From NCBI GenBank assembly GCA_963772825.1, contig CAVYYX010000001.1, forward strand, positions 61,941 to 125,940: DNA of 64,000 nt. The letters are read 5' to 3'. A program made the position numbers and the translations under genes. The notes below the pieces were generated by a model. It saw only the letters and a program-made list of their open reading frames with translations, did not search any database and had not been told where the DNA came from. Positions 42,678 through 50,834 of the stretch are shown piece after piece. Position 1 is the stretch's first letter. The number at the start of each line of letters is the position of its first letter. Source of the DNA: Desertimonas sp963772825 (GTDB lineage Bacteria; Actinomycetota; Acidimicrobiia; Acidimicrobiales; Ilumatobacteraceae).

Positions 42678-43013
42678 TCAGCGGACGCCGGCCGCGCCAG
42701 CCGAGAAGCGGCGCCGCCGGCGCGCCGTGCGGAAGGCGCGGCCGAGGAACGTCCCGCTGAGCAGGTTCTTGACCTGCCGTATCAAGTGGGCGAAGGCCGG
42801 CGCTCCGACCAGCGCCCGGTCGAGCGCGGCGTAGGCCTCGGCGAGCTCGCCGCGTAGCTCGCCCGCCGCCTGTTCGGCGGACTTGGCGGCATCGCGGGCG
42901 GAGAGGACGTCGGACCTGAGGTCGTCGTAGGACTGCTCGCACGGCCCGACGAGGCGCCGCAACCGCTCGACCTCGGCGCGCAGGGGGGCGACCTCGGCGT
43001 CGATGTCGACCAT
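42678..43013 (-). CDS. small coiled-coil protein in the glycosyltransferase operon
   Basis: A 111-residue protein. Residues about 1-70 form a heptad-patterned coiled coil (VAPLRAEVERLRRLVGPCEQ, AAKSAEQAAGELRGELAEAY) and the rest is basic (GRAFRTARRRRRFS), as if to bind membrane or partner enzyme. Five bases separate it from the glycosyltransferase start. A similar coiled coil is fused to the amino end of the glycosyltransferase at 34232-35646, so this free version may do the same job in trans. The function is inferred from that parallel only. Confidence 0.6.
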   Translation of the reverse strand: MVDIDAEVAPLRAEVERLRRLVGPCEQSYDDLRSDVLSARDAAKSAEQAAGELRGELAEAYAALDRALVGAPAFAHLIRQVKNLLSGTFLGRAFRTARRRRRFSAGAAGVR

Positions 43014-43083
43014 CGTCGGCGAGTGTACAAGGGACTCCGCGATGGATTGAGGGCACGGATCCGGCCTCGTTAGCCTCCCAGCC

Positions 43084-44676
43084 GTGGTCGACGAGCGGCG
43101 TCCCCCGGCGCAGCGCCGGCAACATCTACTGCTCGTCGCGCTCGTCGCCGGGATCGCCTTGTGTTGGATCCTGCTCACCCCGCCCGGCGCCGGTGCCGAC
43201 GAGCCGGGGCACCTCGTGCGTGCCGGAGCGCTGGCCCACGGCCAGGTCGACGGCAGCGACATCGGCTCGGCTCGCTTCGACGGCTTCGACGTGCCCGCCA
43301 CCTACCGCGTGCCGGACCCGGAGTGCTACGCCCACCACCCCGCCGTGCCCGTGAGCTGCGCTCCCGCGGCGGAGGTGTCGAACGCGACGGTGACGTTGCC
43401 GTCGAGCGCCGGCGAATACCCGATCTGGGGTCACCTGCCGGGCGGCCTGCTCAGCCGCCTCCCCGGCCTGGCACCGATCTGGTGGGCGCGGATCGGCGGC
43501 GCGGCGCTGGCCGTTGCGCTCGTTGCGAGCGCCCTGTGGCTGGTCACGCCGCGGCGGCCGCTCGGCGCCGCCGCGCTGCTCGTCGCCGTCACCCCGATGG
43601 CGTGGTCGGTCTTTGCCAACGTCAACCCTTCGGCAATGGCGATCAGCGGGGGACTCGCGCTCTGGGCGGGACTGCTGTACGGCGGTGCTCTCCCCGTGTC
43701 GTCAGCGGCCTGGCTCACCAGCTTCGGCTGGGCAGCCCTCGCCCTCCCCCGCCGCGACGGCCTGATCTGGGCGTGCGCCGCGCTGGTGGTCGCCCTCGGC
43801 CATTCCGGCCGGACGGCGACCGAGTGGTGGCGGTCGCTCGACCTCGGGCCCCGCGTCGTCATCGCCGTCTCGACGGTGATCGCCGTGGGATGGGGTGTCA
43901 CCAACGACTCGAGAGTCTCCCGGTTCGTCGCCGCCGCCCCGCTCATCGTCGTCGCCGGCGAGGTCGTGCGGTGGACCTGGCGCGAGCGAGTGACCACGCG
44001 CGCCGCACGACTCGTGTTCCTCGCGAGCCTGGCGACGATCGGCGGTGCCATCACGGCGGTCGTCTTGACCCGGCGCCCTGGCGGGTGGGACCGCGATCTC
44101 GCGACGCGCATCGTCGGCGAGACCGGCTACAACTTCATCGAGGCGATCGGGCGGCTCGGCTGGCTGGACCTGCCCTTGCCGGCGGCCACGGTCGCGCTCA
44201 CCTGCGCGGCGATCGGCCTGCTCGGTGCGGCGTCGTTGACGATGGATTCGGCACCGGCGATCTGGGCGGCAGGCCTGCTCGTCGTCACCGCCGCATCGTC
44301 ATGGCTGTTCGAGCTGTTCCAGGGCAACACGACCGGGACCTATTGGCAGGGCCGTTACTCACTGCCCCTGCTGGTCGGCGTCCCGCTGTTGCTCGGCCTC
44401 GCCCGCCTCCCAGCCGTGGCCGCCGCGCGGATCGCCTGTTGCGTAGGCGGCACCGCCCTCGTCGTGCTCAACGTGGCAGCCTGGGCAGCGGCGCGGCGCT
44501 GGGGCGTCGGCATCGACGGATCGATGATGCCGTGGACCTGGGACACGGTCCACGCCCCGCTGCCGCCCATCGTGGTGCTCGCCGCACTGGCCGCACTGTC
44601 CGCTGCGCTGGCGGCGACGCTGTGGCGGATCGCCGCACCGGCAGGCGTGGGTCGCGCATCCCTCGACCGTGCCTGA
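43084..44676 (+). CDS. DUF2142-type polytopic membrane protein
   Basis: A 530-residue protein with 11 or more hydrophobic helices. The motif GADEPGHLVRAGALAHGQVDG directly after the first helix is the signature DEPxHxxR loop of DUF2142, here visible as DEPGHLVRAG. Glycan-locus members with this loop resemble GT-C glycosyltransferases, whose acidic loop residues act on lipid-phosphate sugars; that role is inference. GTG at 43084 is the start. It is divergent from the coiled-coil protein gene (70-base gap) and followed by a hairpin. Confidence 0.8.
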   Translation: MVDERRPPAQRRQHLLLVALVAGIALCWILLTPPGAGADEPGHLVRAGALAHGQVDGSDIGSARFDGFDVPATYRVPDPECYAHHPAVPVSCAPAAEVSNATVTLPSSAGEYPIWGHLPGGLLSRLPGLAPIWWARIGGAALAVALVASALWLVTPRRPLGAAALLVAVTPMAWSVFANVNPSAMAISGGLALWAGLLYGGALPVSSAAWLTSFGWAALALPRRDGLIWACAALVVALGHSGRTATEWWRSLDLGPRVVIAVSTVIAVGWGVTNDSRVSRFVAAAPLIVVAGEVVRWTWRERVTTRAARLVFLASLATIGGAITAVVLTRRPGGWDRDLATRIVGETGYNFIEAIGRLGWLDLPLPAATVALTCAAIGLLGAASLTMDSAPAIWAAGLLVVTAASSWLFELFQGNTTGTYWQGRYSLPLLVGVPLLLGLARLPAVAAARIACCVGGTALVVLNVAAWAAARRWGVGIDGSMMPWTWDTVHAPLPPIVVLAALAALSAALAATLWRIAAPAGVGRASLDRA

Positions 44677-44692
44677 TTCGCCGAGTTCCGGG

Positions 44693-44709
44693 GACACGGC
44701 CGTCGTGTC
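44693..44709 (+). terminator. hairpin after the DUF2142 gene
   Basis: GACACG and CGTGTC form a perfect six-base stem around the loop GCCGT, followed by TTTGG. It starts 17 bases after the stop codon, a normal place for an intrinsic terminator, although the T-run is short as is common in GC-rich actinobacteria. Confidence 0.55.
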
Positions 44710-44827
44710 TTTGGCATGGTTGGCGCCACCAACGTCGCCAACGCGACCAAAGAGTTCAGGTCCGCGAGTTCCGTACACTCTGTCTGCCGTGGAAGCCACT
44801 GCCTCCGAGCTCCAAAGGTGAACGTCG

Positions 44828-46630
44828 ATGCCGCTTGAACCTGGTCGAATCGTCGACCAGTACCAACTCGATCAGACGATCCATCGCGGTCGGGCGACGA
44901 TCGTGTATGCCGCCACGGACCTCGGGCTCGGGCGCAAGGTCGCGTTCAAGGTGCTCAGCGACCGCTATGTCACCGACGAGGTGATCCGCCAGCGGTTCGT
45001 CAACGAGGCGCAGGTGGCGGCGTCGCTGGACGGCCACCCGCACATCGTCACCGTGTACAAGTGGGGCGAGTTCGAGGGCTCGATGTACTTCGTCACCGAG
45101 CTGATCGACGGCATCAGCCTCGCCGAGTTGCTCGAGCGCCAGCCAGGCGGGCGGCCGTTGCAGCCCAACGAGGCGCTCGAACTGCTGGCCCAGATCGCCG
45201 ACGCCCTCGACTTCGCCCACAAGCGCGGGGCGATCCACCGCGACGTCAAGCCGGCCAACGTGATGGTCAAGATGACCGACACACCGCGGTCGGCGTACCT
45301 CGTCGACTTCGGCATCACCAAGATGGACGACGGCGAGACCGGTCCGCAGGGGATGTTCCTCGGCACGCCGGACTATGCGTCGCCCGAGCAGATCTCGGGT
45401 GCCCAGGCGCTCGACCGGCGCTCTGACGTCTACTCGCTCGCCTGCACGGCGTTCGAGGTGCTCACGGGTCGGCCGCCGTTCGGCGACGCCCCGAACGACG
45501 CGGCACGCATCGCCTCGCACCTGCAGAGCCCGGTGCCGAGCGCCCGGTCGCTGCGCCCCGAACTGCCCCCCGCCGTCGACGACGTGTTCGCCAAGGCGCT
45601 GGCCAAGAACCGCGAGGATCGTTACGGCAGCTGCGGCGAGTTCGTGCGCGAGCTGCGCAACGTGTTCCCGGCCGGCACGCACATCTTCCGCCGCCCGGCG
45701 CCTCCCGGGGCCGACCTGCCACCACCGTCGCTTTACACGCCGGACATGGCGCCGCGCCGCAAGTGGCCGTGGGTCGTCGTCGGTGTCGCCTTCGCCGTGC
45801 TGGCGACGTCGGTGGCCTACTTCGTCACGACCAACCGCGATCCCAACATCGGCGTCGGCGTGAGTCCGCCGCTCACGACCACGACCACGACGACGACGAC
45901 GACCACGACGACCACGACGACCACGACGACCACGACGACCGTGCCGCCATCGACGACCTCGCCGGGGCCGTTTGGCCCGATCGGCCCCGCGGTGGCGGCC
46001 TCGGATTCACCGGAGGCCGGCTACGCGGTCGGCGTACACACGCGACAGGTCGGCGCCGACCTCGCAGTGCCCGGCTCGGCAGCGCTGATCTATGCAGAGT
46101 GGGCCCGGCTCGTCGCCGGCGCCGAGCCGGCGGATGGACAGGTGCGCAGCCTGGAGGACGACGGATTCTTGGTCACCGTCGATGAACAGGTCGCCTTGCG
46201 CGACATCCAGCTGGACGGAGCCGGGAAGGCGACCGACGTCCGCGAGTGCCTGCCCGGCAACCGCTGCCCATTCATCTCCGACGTGCTCCAGCCCGACAGC
46301 GAATGCGAACCTGCCATCGGCTGCGCGACGGTTGACTCCGCCAGCGGGACGCTGCGCGCCATCCACGTCGCAACGCTGCTGAACCGCCGGCCGTCCGTCT
46401 ACTACGTCTACCAGCTGCGAACCGAGCGGGAGATCACTGCCATCCTCGAACCGGGAGGAAGCGCCAAGTGGGACGGCAAGAGCGACTACCTCGTGCTGAG
46501 CTTCGGCGGACTCCCACCCGCCTACTCGACGGAGACCCTCACGGTGTCCTACGCGGACGGTGGAACGGATCAGCTGATCATGAGCTTCGAGATTCCTCTG
46601 TCGGCGTCGACGACGACCACCGCGTCCTAG
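44828..46630 (+). CDS. transmembrane Ser/Thr protein kinase (PknB-like)
   Basis: A 600-residue kinase. Hanks residues are K41 (VAFKVL), E60, the catalytic loop HRDVKPANVMV with D139, D160 of DFG (VDFGITK) and the substrate-side GTPDYASPEQ. The glycine-rich loop is HRGRATIVYA, shorter in glycines than usual. The kinase domain ends near 285, then come a juxtamembrane Pro-rich linker, one membrane helix (313-333), a run of about 23 threonines from residue 350, and an extracellular domain of about 220 residues with paired cysteines (CLPGNRC, CEPAIGC). There are no PASTA repeats, so the sensed signal differs from PknB. It sits within the polysaccharide region, between a DUF2142 gene and an ABC exporter. 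Confidence 0.9.
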   Translation: MPLEPGRIVDQYQLDQTIHRGRATIVYAATDLGLGRKVAFKVLSDRYVTDEVIRQRFVNEAQVAASLDGHPHIVTVYKWGEFEGSMYFVTELIDGISLAELLERQPGGRPLQPNEALELLAQIADALDFAHKRGAIHRDVKPANVMVKMTDTPRSAYLVDFGITKMDDGETGPQGMFLGTPDYASPEQISGAQALDRRSDVYSLACTAFEVLTGRPPFGDAPNDAARIASHLQSPVPSARSLRPELPPAVDDVFAKALAKNREDRYGSCGEFVRELRNVFPAGTHIFRRPAPPGADLPPPSLYTPDMAPRRKWPWVVVGVAFAVLATSVAYFVTTNRDPNIGVGVSPPLTTTTTTTTTTTTTTTTTTTTTTVPPSTTSPGPFGPIGPAVAASDSPEAGYAVGVHTRQVGADLAVPGSAALIYAEWARLVAGAEPADGQVRSLEDDGFLVTVDEQVALRDIQLDGAGKATDVRECLPGNRCPFISDVLQPDSECEPAIGCATVDSASGTLRAIHVATLLNRRPSVYYVYQLRTEREITAILEPGGSAKWDGKSDYLVLSFGGLPPAYSTETLTVSYADGGTDQLIMSFEIPLSASTTTTAS

Positions 46631-46683
46631 CGGGGGCTGCGCCCCGGGCCATCGCCGACCGGCTCGCTGGCTCGCGGTCGGCG
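46630..46683. repeat. GC-rich hairpin repeat, family 2 copy B
   Basis: Starts at the kinase stop codon and repeats the word order of 18611-18672: GCGGGGGCTGCGCCCC, CCATCGCCG, CCGGCTC, CTGGC and GGTCGGC. Copy A begins at the start side of its gene and copy B at the stop side of the kinase gene, so the family is tied to intergenic position and not to one gene type. Confidence 0.6.
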
Positions 46684-46737
46684 CTCTGCTGGTCCAGAAC
46701 TGTCACAATGTCACGACCTCTGGGGCCGAGCAGAGCG
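46682..46737. repeat. inverted repeat upstream of the ABC permease
   Basis: CGCTCTGCT (46682-46690) and AGCAGAGCG (46729-46737) are perfect reverse complements, and CCAGA/TCTGG (46693-46697 and 46720-46724) extends pairing inside. The loop has a direct repeat TGTCAC twice. It lies 35 bases before the permease start and could be a terminator for the kinase gene or a control site for the exporter. Confidence 0.5.
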
Positions 46738-46772
46738 AGCGACGCTCGCCGAGATATCGTTCTGTCCCCGCC

Positions 46773-47672
46773 ATGGTCGACGTCGCTTCCCCTGACGCGG
46801 GTACCGCCGAGCTGCGCCCGATGTCGGGCCGGCGCTCACCGCTCGCTCATGTCCGCGAGATCATCGGCTACCGCGAGCTGCTTGTCATGCTCGTGCGCAA
46901 GGAGCTGGCCGTTCGCTACAAGAACTCGGTGCTCGGCTTCACGTGGTCGATGCTTCAGCCGCTGTTCCTGCTCGTCGTGTACACCGCCGTGTTCGCGATC
47001 CTCGGCGCCGGCTTCGCCCGCTTCGCCATCTGGGTGCTCTGCGGACTGCTGATCTGGACGCTGATCTCGTCGAGCATGATCACGGCGACGGTGTCGATCA
47101 CGTCCAACGCCCCGCTCGTCGGCAAGGTCAAGTTTCCGCGGGCCGTACTACCGCTGGCGAGCGTCGGCGGCGCCCTCGTCCACTTCTTCCTGCAGATCAT
47201 CGCGTTCGCCGTCGTGCTCCTGGTGACCCGACACTCCGTTGACTGGACCTACGTCTGGCTGCTGCCGATCGCCCTCGCGACGTGCCTCGTCGTGTGCGCC
47301 GCCCTCGCCCTGCTGCTCGCCCCGAGCAACGTCTACGCCCGCGACACGATGCACCTCCTCGAGCTGCTCGTGCTCGGCTGGTTCTGGGCGACGCCGATCC
47401 TCTACGAGTACATGCGGGCCGCAACCTGGCTCGACTCCAAAGGGATCGACGGCGACCTCCAGCTCATCAACCCGGCGACGCCGATCGTGATCACGTTCCA
47501 GCGGGCGCTGTACGGGACGAGCAGTGTCGGCGACCGCCAGTTGCTCCCGGACAATGGGCCGCTGTGGTACCTCGGCGTGCTCGCTGCCACGGCGGCGATC
47601 TGGGCGTGCGTCGGCTATCTCGCCCTGCGACTGTTCGACCGCGCCGACGTCAACATGGCGGAAACCTTATGA
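46773..47672 (+). CDS. wzm: ABC-2 type polysaccharide exporter permease (Wzm-like)
   Basis: A 299-residue permease with six membrane helices. The cytosolic start RELLVMLVRKELAVRYKNSV followed by LGFTWSMLQPLFLLVVYTAV is the normal ABC-2 entry. VYTAVFAIL..., LLIWTLISSSMI and the NPATPIVITFQRALYG segment in the last third are characteristic of Wzm/RfbA-type exporters of O-antigen and teichoic acids. With the ATPase 82 bases downstream it would export a lipid-linked glycan across the plasma membrane. The stop is followed at once by a dispersed repeat. Confidence 0.88.
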   Translation: MVDVASPDAGTAELRPMSGRRSPLAHVREIIGYRELLVMLVRKELAVRYKNSVLGFTWSMLQPLFLLVVYTAVFAILGAGFARFAIWVLCGLLIWTLISSSMITATVSITSNAPLVGKVKFPRAVLPLASVGGALVHFFLQIIAFAVVLLVTRHSVDWTYVWLLPIALATCLVVCAALALLLAPSNVYARDTMHLLELLVLGWFWATPILYEYMRAATWLDSKGIDGDLQLINPATPIVITFQRALYGTSSVGDRQLLPDNGPLWYLGVLAATAAIWACVGYLALRLFDRADVNMAETL

Positions 47673-47674
47673 AT

Positions 47675-47733
47675 GCGTTCCCGGGCCACGCAGGCCCGTG
47701 CTGGCCGCTCCTCGGCTGGCGCCTCGTCGCTCC
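47675..47733 (+). repeat. REP-like dispersed repeat, family 1 copy 2
   Basis: Starts three bases after the permease stop: GCGTTCCCGGGCCACGCAGG, then CGCTCCTCGGCTGGCGCCTC and GTCGCTC. It is nearly identical to the minus-strand copy at 30707-30769. It fills almost the whole space between permease and ATPase genes. Confidence 0.8.
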
Positions 47734-47754
47734 CGACCGTAGACGGGTTCGGCG

Positions 47755-49095
47755 ATGAGTGGCCTGGTTGTCTCGGTAGAGGCGGTCTCCAAGTCGTTCC
47801 GCATCGCCACCGACCCCGTCAACTCGCTCAAGGAACGCTTGTTGCGACTCCATCGACCCGGTCATGTCGAGTTCGAAGCACTTCACGACATCAGCTGCGC
47901 GATCAACGAGGGCGAGACGGTCGGGATCCTCGGACACAACGGCTCGGGCAAGTCGACGCTGCTCAAGTGCATCGCCGGCATCCTCACGCCGACCGCCGGG
48001 CAGGTGCGGGTTGCCGGGCGGCTGGCCTCGCTGCTCGAGCTCGGCGCTGGCTTCCACCCGGAACTGTCGGGGCGCGAGAACGTCTACATCAACGCCGCCT
48101 TCTACGGGATGCCCCGCAAGGAGACCGACCGCCGCTTCGACGAGATCGTCGCCTTCGCCGAGCTGCAGCAGTTCATCGACGAGCCGGTCAAGCACTACTC
48201 GTCGGGAATGTACGTCCGCCTCGGCTTCGCCGTGGCGGTCAACCTCGATCCCGACGTACTGCTCGTCGACGAGGTCCTGGCCGTTGGCGACGAGCTGTTC
48301 CAGGCCAAGTGCCTGAGCCGGATCAGGCAGTTCCAGACCGAAGGGCGCACGATCGTCTTCGTCACCCACGACGCCGCCACCGTACGCCAGGTGTGCGACC
48401 GGGCGATCGTCCTCGACCACGGCCGGCTCGTCCTCGATGGGCCGCCGGGCGACGCCATCCGCACGTTCCGTGAGCATCTCCACGGCACGCTTGCCGACGT
48501 CCCGGACGTCGCCCACCGACTCGACGGCGCCGGCGTGATCAGCCACGTCGAGATCCACCACGGCCACCTGGCCACCCGCCGGTACCTGCTCCCGGGCGAG
48601 CCGCTCGACATCGTCGTCGACGTCGCGCCGGAGAAGCCGATCACCGATCCCGTGATGCGTGTCGAGATCGATGACCGCTCCGGCAACTGCCTGTTCGCCG
48701 TCGATAGCGACGCCCTCGGCCAGCCGCTTCCGGCGATCGACGGTCCGCAGCAGTTCCGCATCGCGATCAAGGGCGTGTGGCTGCTCGACGGCGAGTACCC
48801 CGTCTCGATCCGCCTCGCCGACCGGGTCACCGGCACGGTGATCGACTGGCGCGAGTCCGTCGCCCGCTTCGAGGTCGTCAACGAGGGGCGGGCGGTAGGG
48901 TACCGTCGCCCTCGACGTGACGATCGCGGCGTCCCCCGGCCACGCAGGCCCGTCGAGCTCCTCGGCCTGGCGCCTCGTCGTTCGCAGCTGTCGACGGCGA
49001 ATGAGCGGTCCGGCCAGCTCCAGGTCACACAGCTACGATTCGTCAGCGGTGTCCGCACACGTCCCCGCCGTCGGCTCACCCGCCGCGTCGGGTGA
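47755..49095 (+). CDS. wzt: ABC exporter ATPase (Wzt-like) with C-terminal domain
   Basis: An ATPase of the Wzt/TagH group, 446 residues as read. Walker A is GHNGSGKST, the signature is HYSSGMYVRLGFAVAV, Walker B is DVLLVDEVLAVGDELF and the switch histidine is in VFVTHD. A C-terminal beta-rich domain (about 250-380: YLLPGEPLDIVVDVAPEKPI, QQFRIAIKGVWLLDGEYPVS) is the type that recognises the glycan's terminal sugar. After about residue 382 (FEVVNEGRAVGY) the frame enters a dispersed repeat and adds some 60 arginine-rich residues that overlap the next gene. A one-base indel near 48897 could restore a VALDV-type ending. The natural C terminus is therefore uncertain. Confidence 0.86.
   Translation: MSGLVVSVEAVSKSFRIATDPVNSLKERLLRLHRPGHVEFEALHDISCAINEGETVGILGHNGSGKSTLLKCIAGILTPTAGQVRVAGRLASLLELGAGFHPELSGRENVYINAAFYGMPRKETDRRFDEIVAFAELQQFIDEPVKHYSSGMYVRLGFAVAVNLDPDVLLVDEVLAVGDELFQAKCLSRIRQFQTEGRTIVFVTHDAATVRQVCDRAIVLDHGRLVLDGPPGDAIRTFREHLHGTLADVPDVAHRLDGAGVISHVEIHHGHLATRRYLLPGEPLDIVVDVAPEKPITDPVMRVEIDDRSGNCLFAVDSDALGQPLPAIDGPQQFRIAIKGVWLLDGEYPVSIRLADRVTGTVIDWRESVARFEVVNEGRAVGYRRPRRDDRGVPRPRRPVELLGLAPRRSQLSTANERSGQLQVTQLRFVSGVRTRPRRRLTRRVG
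48928..48985 (+). repeat. REP-like dispersed repeat, family 1 copy 3
   Basis: GTCCCCCGGCCACGCAGGCC, then GAGCTCCTCGG and CCTGGCGCCTCGTCG, matches copies 1 and 2. It lies at the wzt 3' end, 16 bases before the start of the polyprenyl sugar phosphotransferase gene. A second repeat of the family thus separates two adjacent genes of the same operon. Confidence 0.75.
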
Positions 49096-50539
49096 CGTCA
49101 GGACCGGCGTGACACCTCGGTCGGCGGCCGGCGATCCAGTGGTCGATGTGGTCGAGGAGGTTGAGCCCGAGGACAAGTCACGGCCGGTGCTTCCCGGCAC
49201 AGAGTGGCTCGTGCGTCGGCTGCACGGCCCGCTGCGCACGATGTGGCGCCACGGGTTCCGCTTCCTGTTCCTGCTCGACGCCGTCGGCCTGTTCGGTTCG
49301 ATGGTGTTGATCAACCTCGTCCGCTTCGGGACCGATTGGCCGACGTACTCGGCGTCGTTCTATCTCGTCGGGTTCGTCGCGGCGACGGCGATCCACCTCG
49401 TCATCAACTACTTCTACGGCCTCTACGAACGCGAGCCGCGTCTCGGCCGGCGCCCGTGGCTGCCGCGCGCCGTCGTGGCGATGGCGATCGGCGTCGGCAT
49501 CCAGCTCGTCACGTTCGTATTCCTCGACCGCTACCTGATGCCTCGTCTCAACCTCGGAGTGTTCCTGATCGTCGGCGCTGTCGTGCTCGTCGCCAACCGC
49601 CACGTCAGCCGGATCCTCGCCCGGCGCCGCCAAGGGCCGCCACGCGTCGTTCTCGTCGGCTCGTTCGTCGATGCCGAACTGGCGAGCCGGCACATCGAGG
49701 CAACGGAGCGCGAGGTCGAAGTCGTCGGCCACGTCACCGACCCCAGCGAGCTCGCCGCGGTGCTCGACGCTGGTCGCGGCACCGACGTGCTGCTGCTCGA
49801 CTCGTTCAGCCTCGACGCCGCCTTCCCGGAGCCGATGACGACGCTCGAGGCCGACGGCGTCGGCTTCCTCCAGCGGGTCAGCGCACGCGACACGCTGCTC
49901 GGGTTACAGGCCGTGCGGGAGATCGCCGGGATGCCGTTCGTCCCCCTGCTCGTACACAGCTTCCCGTCCTACAAGGCGTTGCTCAAGCGGCTCTTCGATC
50001 TCGCCTTGCTCGTGCTCACCGCGCCACTCAGCCTCCCGGTGCTCGCCCTGCTGGCGCTCTACGTCAGGGTTCGCGCCGGCAGCCCGGTGCTCTATCACCA
50101 GCCGCGCATCGGCAAGAACGCTGAACCGTTCAGGGTCGTCAAGTTCCGCACGATGGTGGTCGACGCCGAGACGCGTGGGCCGCGCCTGGCGACGGTCGAT
50201 GACGACCGCATCGTCAAGGGACTGCGCTGGCTGCGCTCGACGCGACTCGACGAGCTGCCCCAACTGTGGAACGTGCTGCGGGGCGAGATGTCGCTCGTCG
50301 GCCCGCGGCCCGAACGCCCGGAGCTCACCCTCGACATCGAGCGCTCGGTGTCGGGCTGGGTGCGCCGCCACCAGCTCCCGCCGGGGCTCACCGGTCTCGC
50401 CCAGATCCACGGACGCTACGCCACCAACCCCGAGTACAAGATCGGCTACGACCTCCAGTACCTCGTCAACTGGTCGCCGGTGCTCGACCTGCAGATCCTC
50501 GCCAGGACCATCTGGGTCGTCCTGTCCCGCCGCCTCTAG
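49001..50539 (+). CDS. polyprenyl glycosylphosphotransferase (initiating sugar transferase)
   Basis: A 512-residue enzyme that starts glycan assembly by moving a sugar-1-phosphate onto undecaprenyl phosphate. The N-terminal half has four membrane helices (FLFLLDAVGLFGSMVLINLV and others) followed by a CoA-binding-like cytosolic domain. The C-terminal sugar-transferase domain starts KRLFDLALLVLTAPLSLPVL, with the conserved FRVVKFRTMVVDAE, ARxxR-type LRSTRLDELPQLWNVLRGEM and SLVGPRPERPEL segments. This is the WbaP/CpsE build. ATG 49001 is the likely start, as the frame upstream is repeat sequence. It ends 37 bases before a toxin-antitoxin pair. Confidence 0.9.
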   Translation: MSGPASSRSHSYDSSAVSAHVPAVGSPAASGDVRTGVTPRSAAGDPVVDVVEEVEPEDKSRPVLPGTEWLVRRLHGPLRTMWRHGFRFLFLLDAVGLFGSMVLINLVRFGTDWPTYSASFYLVGFVAATAIHLVINYFYGLYEREPRLGRRPWLPRAVVAMAIGVGIQLVTFVFLDRYLMPRLNLGVFLIVGAVVLVANRHVSRILARRRQGPPRVVLVGSFVDAELASRHIEATEREVEVVGHVTDPSELAAVLDAGRGTDVLLLDSFSLDAAFPEPMTTLEADGVGFLQRVSARDTLLGLQAVREIAGMPFVPLLVHSFPSYKALLKRLFDLALLVLTAPLSLPVLALLALYVRVRAGSPVLYHQPRIGKNAEPFRVVKFRTMVVDAETRGPRLATVDDDRIVKGLRWLRSTRLDELPQLWNVLRGEMSLVGPRPERPELTLDIERSVSGWVRRHQLPPGLTGLAQIHGRYATNPEYKIGYDLQYLVNWSPVLDLQILARTIWVVLSRRL

Positions 50540-50545
50540 CGACCT

Positions 50546-50578
50546 ATGTAGTCACGAGCTAGGCTATTGTGACTACAT
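50546..50578. promoter_or_regulatory. toxin-antitoxin operator
   Basis: ATGTAGTCAC (50546-50555) and GTGACTACAT (50569-50578) are perfect 10-base reverse complements spaced by 13 bases, and the right arm includes the antitoxin ATG. TAGGCT and TATTGT within the spacer could serve as a -10 region. The overlap with the start codon suggests a leaderless, autorepressed message. Confidence 0.72.
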
Positions 50579-50834
50579 GGACGTCGCCATTCGTGACCTC
50601 AAGGCCAAGCTCTCCGCCTACCTGAAGCGCGCCTCGGCGGGAGAACTGATCACCGTCACCGACCGCGGGCGGCCGGTCGCCATCCTCGGCCCGCCGCTCA
50701 ACGTCGTCGACCTCGATGCCGCTGCCGAGGCCGGATGGGTGACTCCCGCGTCGGCCACTGGACTGCGACCCGTGCGCCGTCACCAGTCGAGGTCGACCGT
50801 CGAGCAGGCGCTGGCCGAGGATCGTGCCGAATGA
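50577..50834 (+). CDS. type II antitoxin, Phd/YefM-like (VapB role)
   Basis: An 85-residue antitoxin. MDVAIRDLKAKLSAYLKRAS and GELITVTDRGRPVAILGPP are the Phd/YefM DNA-binding amino domain. The basic and acidic tail RRHQSRSTVEQALAEDRAE is the flexible part that would occupy the toxin active site. Its stop overlaps the toxin start by four bases (ATGA), the usual arrangement that keeps antitoxin in excess. It should repress its own promoter through the inverted repeat covering its start codon. Confidence 0.87.
   Translation: MDVAIRDLKAKLSAYLKRASAGELITVTDRGRPVAILGPPLNVVDLDAAAEAGWVTPASATGLRPVRRHQSRSTVEQALAEDRAE

Noticed and set aside
45880..45945. ACGACC-type repeats in the kinase gene as a CRISPR or regulatory array
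   Set aside because: They are in-frame threonine codons without spacers.
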